A DNA stretch of 64,000 nt from Dactylosporangium vinaceum (lineage in GTDB: Bacteria; Actinomycetota; Actinomycetes; Mycobacteriales; Micromonosporaceae): positions 4,774,001 to 4,838,000 of the forward strand of contig NZ_CP061913.1 in NCBI RefSeq assembly GCF_019904175.1. The letters run 5' to 3'. The notes beneath the pieces were generated by a model. It saw only the letters and a list, made by a program, of their open reading frames with translations. It made no database searches and was not told the DNA's origin. Below are positions 58,074 through 64,000 of this stretch, one piece after another. The first letter of the stretch is position 1. Each line of letters starts with the position of its first letter. The position numbers and the translations under genes are program-made.

Positions 58074-60897
58074 CCTGGTGGCCCGGCTCGCCCGGGCCGG
58101 GGTGAGTGACGTCCTCGTCGATGCGGCGCACCGCTCGGCCTACGGCAGTGACGCCTCCCTCTACCGGGTCGTACCCCGGGCCATTGTGCGCCCCCGCCAC
58201 GAGGACGACGTCGCGGCCACGCTCGAGGTGTGCCGCACGCTCGGCGTGCCCGTCACCGCCCGCGGCGCCGGCACCTCCGTCGCCGGCAACGCGATCGGGC
58301 CCGGGGTCGTGCTCGACTTCAGCCGGCACATGGACCGGGTGCTCGGCGTCGACCCGGCCACCCGCACCGCGCGCGTGCAGGCCGGGGCGGTGCACGCCAC
58401 CCTGCAGGCCGCCGCGAAGCCGCACGGCCTGCGGTTCGGGCCCGACCCGTCGACGCACACGCGCTGCACGATCGGCGGGATGATCGGCAACAACTCGTGC
58501 GGGTCGCGCACGCTCGGATACGGCCGGACCTCCGACAACGTCATCGGCGTCGACGCGCTCACCATCGACGGGGAGCGGTTCGCCACCGGGCGTGACGAGC
58601 GTGGGCGGCCCACCCTCGAGGGCGCCAAGGCCATCGCCGACACCCTCGCGGCCGTCACCCAGGCCAACCTCGCCGTCGCCCGCACCGAGTTCGCCACGTT
58701 CCCGCGCCAGGTGTCCGGATACGCCATCGAGCACCTCCTGCCCGAGCGTGGCCTCGACCTGACCGGGCTCCTCGTCGGCAGCGAGGGCACCCTGGCCGTG
58801 GTGACCGAGGCCACGGTACGGCTCGTCGTCGACCCCGCGCATCGGCTGCTCGTCGTGCTGGGGTACCCGGACTTCGGGACCGCCGGTGACATCGTGCCGA
58901 CGATCCTCACCTTCACGCCGACCGCGTGCGAGGGCATCGACTCGCGCATTGTCGAGCTCGTCCGGAGCCGTCGGGGGGCTGCGGCGGTACCCCCGCTGCC
59001 CGGAGGTTTGTCGTGGCTTTTCGTCGAGATCGCGGGTGATGACCTCGACGAGTGCCGCGACCGCGCGCGGCGCCTGGTCGACGCGGCGGGGGCGCTCGAC
59101 GCGCTGATCGAGGAGGACGCCGCGAAGGCCGCACCGCTGTGGCGGATTCGCGAGGACGGCGCAGGGCTGGCCGGGCGGGCGCCGTCGGGACTGCCCGCGC
59201 ACGCCGGCTGGGAGGACGCGGCCGTGCCACCGGCCCGCATCGGCGACTACCTGCGCGACTTCGACGTGCTGTGCGAGCGGCACGGGCTGTCGGTGATGCC
59301 GTACGGGCACCTCGGCGACGGCTGCGTCCACGTGCGGCTCGACTATCCGCTCGACCGGCCGGGCGGCCCCGCGAAGTTCCGCGCGTTCCTCGAGGACGCC
59401 GCGGACCTCGTCGTCAGCTACGGCGGGTCGCTGTCCGGCGAGCACGGCGACGGCCGCGCCCGCAGTGAACTGCTGTCGCGGATGTACTCCGCGCAGGCCC
59501 TCGGCCTGTTCAAGGCGGTCAAGCACGCGTTCGACCCGGCCAACCTGCTCAACCCCGGGGTGCTCGTCGACCCCGACCCGGTCGACGCGAACATCCGGGT
59601 CGCGTCCGGGCGCCCGGTCAAGCAGCCGCTGGCGTTCGGCTACCACGCCGACCACGGCGACTTCAACCAGGCCGTGCACCGCTGCACCGGCGTCGGCAAG
59701 TGCCGGGCCGACACGACGGTGCTCGGCGGCGTGATGTGCCCGTCCTTCCTGGCCACCCGCGACGAGAAGGACTCGACGCGCGGTCGCGCCCGGGTGCTGC
59801 AGGAGATGCTCGACGGCGACCTGGCCCCCGACTGGCGCGCGCCCGCCGTGCACGACGCCCTCGACCTGTGCCTGTCCTGCAAGGGCTGCGCGTCGGACTG
59901 CCCGACCGGGATCGACATGGCCGCGTACAAGGCGGAGGTGCTGCACCAGAGCTTCAAGGGCCGCATCCGCCCCCGCTCGCACTACGCGCTGGGCCGGCTG
60001 CCGATGTGGTCACGGCTCGCGTCGCGGCTGCCCCGCATCGCCAACGCGCTCACCGCCGCGCCCGGGCTGCGCGGGATCGCCCTCTGGTTCGCCGGCGTCG
60101 ACGCCCGCCGCTCCATTCCGGCGTTCGCGTCGCAGACGTTCCGCCGCTGGTTCCGCGCGACCGCGCCGCAGCGCACCGCGGGCGGCCGGCCGGTCCTGCT
60201 GTTCGTGGACAGCTTCACCGACCACTTCGCCCCGGACATCGCCAAGGCCGCCGTCGAGGTGCTCGCCGCCGCCGGCTACGCGCCCGAGCTCACCGCCGCC
60301 TCCGCGTGCTGCGGCCTGACCTGGATCAGCACGGGTCAGCTCGACGCCGCAAAACGCATCCTGGGGGGTACCGTCGCCGCCCTGACCGACGCCGCCGAGC
60401 GCGGCATCCCGATCGTCGGGCTCGAGCCGTCCTGCACCGGCGTGCTGCGCAGCGACCTCGTGGAGCTCGTCGACACCGACGCGGCCCGCGCGGTGTCGGC
60501 GGCGACCGTGACGGTGGCGGAGCTGCTCGCCCGGACGCCCGGCTGGACGCCGCCGTCCCTCGAGGGTGTGCGCGTGATCGCCCAGCCGCACTGCCATCAC
60601 CATGCGGTCATGGGGTGGGAGGCCGACGCGAAGCTGCTCAAGGCGACGGGCGCGACCGTGCAGCGGCTCGGCGGGTGCTGCGGGCTGGCGGGCAACTTCG
60701 GCGTGGAGCGCGGGCACTACGAGGTGTCGGTGCAGGTGGCGGAGCAGCAGCTGCTGCCGGCCCTGCGCCAGGCGGGCCCGGGCGATGTACTGCTGGCCGA
60801 TGGGTTCTCGTGCCGCACGCAGGCTTCCGATCTGGCGTCGACGGACGGCCGGCACCTGGTCGAGCTGCTGGCGGAGGCGCTGCGCAAGCAGTCGTGA
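58051..60897 (+). CDS. FAD/Fe-S 2-hydroxyacid dehydrogenase (Ydij/GlcD-like)
   Basis: A 948-residue multi-domain oxidase. Residues about 40-175 are a PCMH-type FAD domain (VPVTARGAGTSVAGNAIGPG; CTIGGMIGNNSCGSRTLGYG). Residues about 215-475 are the FAD-linked oxidase C domain (GYPDFGTAGDIVPTIL; YGHLGDGCVHVRLDYPLDRP; GSLSGEHGDGRARSELLSRM). A Fe-S region holds RCTGVGKCRADT and CLSCKGCASDCPTGIDMAAY (about 605). Two CCG domains hold SACCGLTWISTG (about 751) and GGCCGLAGNFG (about 874). The architecture is that of D-2-hydroxyglutarate/lactate dehydrogenases. It could feed 2-oxoacid to the adjacent KOR. Confidence 0.92.
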   Translation: MARVSNDDLVARLARAGVSDVLVDAAHRSAYGSDASLYRVVPRAIVRPRHEDDVAATLEVCRTLGVPVTARGAGTSVAGNAIGPGVVLDFSRHMDRVLGVDPATRTARVQAGAVHATLQAAAKPHGLRFGPDPSTHTRCTIGGMIGNNSCGSRTLGYGRTSDNVIGVDALTIDGERFATGRDERGRPTLEGAKAIADTLAAVTQANLAVARTEFATFPRQVSGYAIEHLLPERGLDLTGLLVGSEGTLAVVTEATVRLVVDPAHRLLVVLGYPDFGTAGDIVPTILTFTPTACEGIDSRIVELVRSRRGAAAVPPLPGGLSWLFVEIAGDDLDECRDRARRLVDAAGALDALIEEDAAKAAPLWRIREDGAGLAGRAPSGLPAHAGWEDAAVPPARIGDYLRDFDVLCERHGLSVMPYGHLGDGCVHVRLDYPLDRPGGPAKFRAFLEDAADLVVSYGGSLSGEHGDGRARSELLSRMYSAQALGLFKAVKHAFDPANLLNPGVLVDPDPVDANIRVASGRPVKQPLAFGYHADHGDFNQAVHRCTGVGKCRADTTVLGGVMCPSFLATRDEKDSTRGRARVLQEMLDGDLAPDWRAPAVHDALDLCLSCKGCASDCPTGIDMAAYKAEVLHQSFKGRIRPRSHYALGRLPMWSRLASRLPRIANALTAAPGLRGIALWFAGVDARRSIPAFASQTFRRWFRATAPQRTAGGRPVLLFVDSFTDHFAPDIAKAAVEVLAAAGYAPELTAASACCGLTWISTGQLDAAKRILGGTVAALTDAAERGIPIVGLEPSCTGVLRSDLVELVDTDAARAVSAATVTVAELLARTPGWTPPSLEGVRVIAQPHCHHHAVMGWEADAKLLKATGATVQRLGGCCGLAGNFGVERGHYEVSVQVAEQQLLPALRQAGPGDVLLADGFSCRTQASDLASTDGRHLVELLAEALRKQS

Positions 60898-60958
60898 CAC
60901 GTCGGGGGCCGCGGCCGCGCGCGGCTGGATCTCCATCGCAGCCGGCCGGCAAGGGATG

Positions 60959-60972
60959 AGTAAGCGCTTGGT
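60959..60972. promoter_or_regulatory. KstR2-like site, one mismatch
   Basis: AGTAAGCGCTTGGT fits AnCAAGnnCTTGnT except for T at the third position. It lies between the oxidase stop and a GntR gene whose product has its own operator. It may be a weak or vestigial site. Confidence 0.45.
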
Positions 60973-60975
60973 TGC

Positions 60976-61012
60976 TTGACGTCGGTACAATTGCACTAGT
61001 TCACTAACGCAA
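60976..61012. promoter_or_regulatory. GntR autoregulatory site over the promoter
   Basis: TTGACG (60976-60981) is a -35 candidate; a -10 near 60999-61005 would start at the ATG. Symmetric elements TTGC/GCAA (60991-60994, 61009-61012) and TAGT/ACTA (60997-61000, 61003-61006) make an imperfect 22-bp palindrome ending on the start codon. Confidence 0.5.
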
Positions 61013-61383
61013 TGAGTGTTTCGACGCTGTTCCGGGTCGACCGGCGCGGCGGCACGGCCGTATACGCCCAGCTCGTCCAGCAGGTCCGGCAGGCCATCCG
61101 GGTCGGGCGGCTCAAGGGCGGCGACCGGCTGCCCACCGCCCGCGAGGTCGCCGAGGGCCTGGGCGTCAACCCGAACACCGTGCTCAAGGCGTACCGGGAG
61201 CTGGAGGCCGTCGGGCTCGTCGAGGCCCGCCAGGGGTCCGGCACGTACGTGCGCGACCAGCCGCCCCTCGACGTCGCCGACCTGCGGGCCGACCTCGCCG
61301 CGTGGGTCGCCCGGGCCACTGCCGCCGGGCTCGAGCGGGCCGACCTGCACGCGCTGCTCGACGAGGCGTGCCGTGTCGCCTGA
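61012..61383 (+). CDS. YtrA-type GntR regulator
   Basis: A 123-residue GntR regulator with only a short C-terminal tail, the YtrA type paired with ABC exporters. The winged helix is YAQLVQQVRQAIRVGRLKGG, then DRLPTAREVAEGLGVNPNTV, LKAYRELEAVGLVEARQGSG. The ATG is probably the first transcribed base. It overlaps the ATPase gene by 11 bp. It likely represses its own ABC operon until a membrane-active or antibiotic signal appears. Confidence 0.9.
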   Translation: MSVSTLFRVDRRGGTAVYAQLVQQVRQAIRVGRLKGGDRLPTAREVAEGLGVNPNTVLKAYRELEAVGLVEARQGSGTYVRDQPPLDVADLRADLAAWVARATAAGLERADLHALLDEACRVA

Positions 61384-62251
61384 CCCCGCCCTCGGGCTGC
61401 CCGCACCGGCCCTCATCGCCGACGGCGTGACAGTGGCCTACGGTGACCGGCGGGCACTCGACGACTGCTCGTTCGCCGTCCCAGCCGGCTCGGTCACCGC
61501 GCTCGTCGGCCGCAACGGCGCCGGGAAGACCACGCTGCTGCGCGCGGCCGCCGGGCTCCTGCGGCCCGACCGCGGCACCGTCACCGTCCTCGGCGGCCCG
61601 CCGGGTGACCGTGCGCTGCCCCGGATCGGTTTCCTCGCCCAGGATTCGCCGCTGTACCGCCAGCTGTCCGTCGCCGAGACCCTGCGCCTCGGGGCCAGGC
61701 TCAACCCCGGCTGGGCCGCGGACCACGCATGGGAACTGGCCCGGGCGGCCGGCCTGCCCCTCCAGGAGCGCGTCGGCCGGCTGGCCCCGGGGGTGCGGGC
61801 CCGGCTGGCGCTCATCATGGCCCTCGGCAAGCGGCCCGACCTGCTACTGCTCGACGAGCCCCTGGCCGCGCTGGACCCCGTGGCCCGGGCCGAGTCCGTC
61901 CGGGCGCTGATGGGGGCGGCGGCCGGCGGTACCACCGTCGTGCTCTCCACCCACGCCGTCGCCGACCTCGCCGGCGTCTGCGACCACGTCGTCGTGCTCG
62001 ACCGGGGCCGGGTGCGCGCCGCCGTCGAGGTCGACGCCGCGCTGGCCGGGCACCGCCTGGTCAACGGGGCCGAGGCCGACCTGCCCGCCCTCGACGGCGC
62101 CGACGTCATCGAACTGCGCCGCGCCGGCGACGGCTTCACCGCCCTCGTCCGCGTCGCCGAACCCGTCCCGGCCGGCACCCTGGCCTGGCACACCCCCAAC
62201 CTGGAGGAGCTCGTGCTCGGATACCTGCGCGGGCGGGACGGTGCGGCGTGA
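61373..62251 (+). CDS. ABC transporter ATPase
   Basis: A 292-residue export-type ATPase. Walker A is LVGRNGAGKTTLLRAAAGLL (about residue 45), Walker B LLLLDEPLAALDPVARAESV (about 157), and the H loop VVLSTHAVADLAGVC. The signature motif is degenerate (LAPGVRARLALIMALG). The C-terminal part (ELRRAGDGFTALVRVAEPVP) is of the YtrB/BcrA kind. It forms one transporter with the permease encoded next, coupled by GTGA. Confidence 0.9.
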   Translation: MSPDPALGLPAPALIADGVTVAYGDRRALDDCSFAVPAGSVTALVGRNGAGKTTLLRAAAGLLRPDRGTVTVLGGPPGDRALPRIGFLAQDSPLYRQLSVAETLRLGARLNPGWAADHAWELARAAGLPLQERVGRLAPGVRARLALIMALGKRPDLLLLDEPLAALDPVARAESVRALMGAAAGGTTVVLSTHAVADLAGVCDHVVVLDRGRVRAAVEVDAALAGHRLVNGAEADLPALDGADVIELRRAGDGFTALVRVAEPVPAGTLAWHTPNLEELVLGYLRGRDGAA

Positions 62252-63027
62252 CGTGGCTCGCGGTCCGTCTGCTGCGGCCGTACCTCATCGGCGCCGCCGC
62301 CCTCGGCGCACTGCTCACCACCGTCATCCTGGCCGCCGCGGCCACGGTGCAGGACCGGCTCGACGCGCTCGGGCGACCGGACTGCCTCAACCCCAACCTG
62401 TGCTATCAGGCCGGTACACCCGTCCTGCTCATGCAGCTGACGGCGGCGTTCGGGCCGGCGCTCATCGGCCTGCTGCTCGGTGTGCCGCTGTTCGCCGGTG
62501 AGCGTGCGGACGACACGATCGCGTTCGCGCTCACGCAGTCCGTGCCGCGCGGGCGGTGGGTGCTGGGCAAGTTCGGTGTCGCCCTGTGCGCGAGTGTGCT
62601 CGTGACAGGGGTCGTGGCCACCGTGTATCGCCTGGTCGCGGCCCGGTACACGGTGCTCGCGAACGACACGTACGAACTGCTCGACCTGTTCCATCTGAAC
62701 AACATCGCGTTCATGGTGATGCGCGCGGTGCTCACCCTGTCCGTTGCCGCACTGCTCGGTCTGCTCACCGGCAGCACACTGCGCACGGCGATCCTGTCCG
62801 TCGTGCTGTGGCCGTTCGGCCTGCTCGCGGCGTGCGGTGTCACACTGCTCCTGCCGGTCCGGTCCGGCGCGAGCATCGAGCCTGTGTACGCGCCCACCGA
62901 CGACCGCTACTGGGCCGCCGACATCACCTACCTCGACCCGCTCGCCTGGCCCGCCGCCGGCCTGACCGTCCTCTACGTGATCGGCCTGGTCCTGCTCATG
63001 CGCCGCAGCGTCGGCCGGAAGGCATGA
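62248..63027 (+). CDS. ABC transporter permease
   Basis: A 259-residue membrane protein with about six helices: LIGAAALGALLTTVILAAAA at the N-terminus, an extracellular loop with two Cys (RPDCLNPNLCYQ), LTAAFGPALIGLLLGVPLFA, VLVTGVVATVYRLVAA, VMRAVLTLSVAALLGLLTGS and AAGLTVLYVIGLVLLMRR. It is the partner of the preceding ATPase in a GntR-controlled exporter. Substrate unknown; such systems often give resistance to peptides or antibiotics. Confidence 0.87.
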   Translation: MTWLAVRLLRPYLIGAAALGALLTTVILAAAATVQDRLDALGRPDCLNPNLCYQAGTPVLLMQLTAAFGPALIGLLLGVPLFAGERADDTIAFALTQSVPRGRWVLGKFGVALCASVLVTGVVATVYRLVAARYTVLANDTYELLDLFHLNNIAFMVMRAVLTLSVAALLGLLTGSTLRTAILSVVLWPFGLLAACGVTLLLPVRSGASIEPVYAPTDDRYWAADITYLDPLAWPAAGLTVLYVIGLVLLMRRSVGRKA

Positions 63028-63059
63028 ACGTCTCCCTGATGCGACGACGGCCCGCCCCT

Positions 63060-63125
63060 GCGGCCGGCCCGCCATCACCGAGACGCCGCCGGCCGGCGCG
63101 GCGGTGCATGCGCCGGGCCGGCCGC
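63060..63125. terminator. possible bidirectional terminator
   Basis: GCGGCCGGCCCG (63060-63071) and CGGGCCGGCCGC (63114-63125) form a perfect 12-bp stem with a 42-nt loop, in the gap between convergent operons. There is no T-run on the plus strand, so it may be only a structured G+C-rich separator. Confidence 0.4.
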
Positions 63126-63138
63126 CGCGGCCGCGCGC

Positions 63139-63954
63139 TCAGCCCTTGACGCCCGAGGCCGCCACGCCACGGACGAAGAAGCGCTGGAAGACGATGAAGA
63201 CGGCGGCGACCGGCACGATGGTCAGGATCGAACCGGCCATCATGACCGGGTAGTCGTAGGACTGACCACCGGCGCCGCCGCGGCCGAGCGTGGACAGCCC
63301 GAACGGGAGCGTCCACAGCGACGGGCTCGCCCGGACCACGATGAGCGGGAGCAGGAACTCGTTCCAGACGCCCTGGAACGACAGGATCGTGAGGGTCAGC
63401 AGGGCCGGGCGGGCCAGCGGCAGGACGATGTGCCAGTACGCGCCGAAGATGGACGCGCCGTCGATCCGGGCCGCCTCCTCCAGCTCGCGGGGGAGCTCGA
63501 CGAAGAACTGGCGCATGAGGAAGATGCCCATGGCGTCGACGGCCAGGGGCAGGATGAGCCCGGTGTACGAGTTCAGCAGCGTCAGCTCCTTGAGGACCAG
63601 GAACCGGGGGACCGTGAGCACGATCGGCGGTACCGCCAGCACCGAGACGACCCCCGCGAAGACGACGCCCCGGCCCCGCCAGTCCAGGCGGGCGAGCGCG
63701 TAGCCGGCGAGGGAGTCCAGGAAGACGCGCAGCAGCGTCGCGGCGACGGTCACCACGATCGAGTTGAACGTCCACAGTGGAAAATCGCTGTGCAGCAGGA
63801 CGTCGCCCCAGGCCCGCAGGTCGAAGCTGCGGGGCCACGGGGTGACCGGATGCGCGGCCACCTCCGGGCGGGACTTGAACGACGTGGCCAGCGACAGCAG
63901 GAACGGGTAGATGAAGATGACCGCGAACAGCGTGAGGACGGCCCGGCGTAGCAT
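63139..63954 (-). CDS. sugar ABC transporter permease (MalG type)
   Basis: A 271-residue inner-membrane permease of carbohydrate ABC importers. LFAVIFIYPFLLSLATSFKS is the first helix and loop. SDFPLWTFNSIVVTVAATLL, PPIVLTVPRFLVLKELTLLN and SYTGLILPLAVDAMGIFLMR follow. The EAA loop that contacts the ATPase is LEEAARIDGASIFGAYWHIV plus LPLARPALL. Five or six helices are present. The start ATG overlaps the upstream permease stop (TGATG). The solute-binding protein and ATPase are outside the window. Confidence 0.92.
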   Translation of the reverse strand: MLRRAVLTLFAVIFIYPFLLSLATSFKSRPEVAAHPVTPWPRSFDLRAWGDVLLHSDFPLWTFNSIVVTVAATLLRVFLDSLAGYALARLDWRGRGVVFAGVVSVLAVPPIVLTVPRFLVLKELTLLNSYTGLILPLAVDAMGIFLMRQFFVELPRELEEAARIDGASIFGAYWHIVLPLARPALLTLTILSFQGVWNEFLLPLIVVRASPSLWTLPFGLSTLGRGGAGGQSYDYPVMMAGSILTIVPVAAVFIVFQRFFVRGVAASGVKG

Positions 63955-64000
63955 CAGCGCTCCCTGCGCAGGACCAGCCGCTGCAGGCCGGTGAAGACGA
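63954..64000 (-). CDS. C-terminal end of upstream sugar permease (partial)
   Basis: The minus-strand frame running in from the right edge ends FTGLQRLVLRRER and a TGA that overlaps the MalG-type start as TGATG. Ending with a basic tail and coupled to MalG, it is almost certainly the MalF-type partner permease. Only 15 codons and part of another are visible, so the family call rests on context. Confidence 0.6.
   Translation of the reverse strand, partial: VFTGLQRLVLRRER

Noticed and set aside
1-64000. tRNA, rRNA, riboswitch or insertion sequence
   Set aside because: No cloverleaf, rRNA-like stretch, transposase frame or terminal inverted repeat pair was recognised, but this was judged by eye only.

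Overview
The window is about 72% G+C. Its signatures are actinobacterial: strong third-position G/C, GTG and leaderless starts, an F420-type luciferase-like oxidoreductase, and mycobacterial-type steroid catabolism genes. Secreted carbohydrate-binding and lectin proteins, a GH92 mannosidase and a conserved 41-residue membrane peptide suggest a filamentous soil actinomycete, perhaps Micromonosporaceae. The family placement is inference.

Layout. 0-9.4 kb: a partial membrane protein, a MaoC-like protein, a stand-alone condensation-domain protein, a secreted CBM6/DUF1996-type protein with a strong terminator, and a tightly coupled GH92 - GT4 glycosyltransferase - LanC-like operon. 9.4-13.2 kb: a TetR/SDR divergon, two convergent GNAT acetyltransferases and a repeat-filled intergenic region. 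13.2-18.6 kb and 26-50 kb: the two parts of a locus for degrading the steroid C/D rings (HIP, the methylhexahydroindanedione propionate). Recognisable members are kstR2, fadD3, fadE30, ipdF, ipdC, echA20, ipdA, ipdB, a fadE31-like gene and fadA6, with accessory SDRs, thiolase, MaoC pair, crotonases, acyl-CoA ligases and an FlK-like thioesterase. Between the parts (18.2-26.9 kb) lie an OsmC-like protein, two ricin-type lectins around a giant LuxR (LAL) regulator, a MocR regulator with a crotonase, and a kinase-like protein. 50-54 kb: a kinase-like protein, another acyl-CoA ligase and a zinc alcohol dehydrogenase. 54-61 kb: a four-subunit 2-oxoacid:ferredoxin oxidoreductase (gamma, alpha, beta, ferredoxin) with an FCD-type GntR regulator and a 948-residue FAD/Fe-S 2-hydroxyacid dehydrogenase. 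61-64 kb: a GntR(YtrA)-ABC exporter operon and the end of a sugar ABC importer.

How it works together. FadD3 loads HIP onto CoA. FadE30, IpdF and IpdC remodel the two-ring acyl-CoA, EchA20 opens ring D and IpdAB opens ring C. FadE31-like dehydrogenases, hydratases, SDRs and thiolases finish the beta-oxidation. Six KstR2-like operators (consensus AnCAAGnnCTTGnT) sit in front of these genes. At four promoters the operator abuts a -10 hexamer placed 7 nt before the start codon, so those transcripts should be leaderless.

The least expected signal is a set of tandem repeats spread over the window. At least seven conserved enzyme genes carry in-frame low-complexity stretches. Where a period can be read it is 18, 24, 27, 33 or 36 bp, whereas three intergenic arrays have periods of 16, about 22 and 19 bp. 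This looks like a genome-wide minisatellite process filtered by reading-frame selection.
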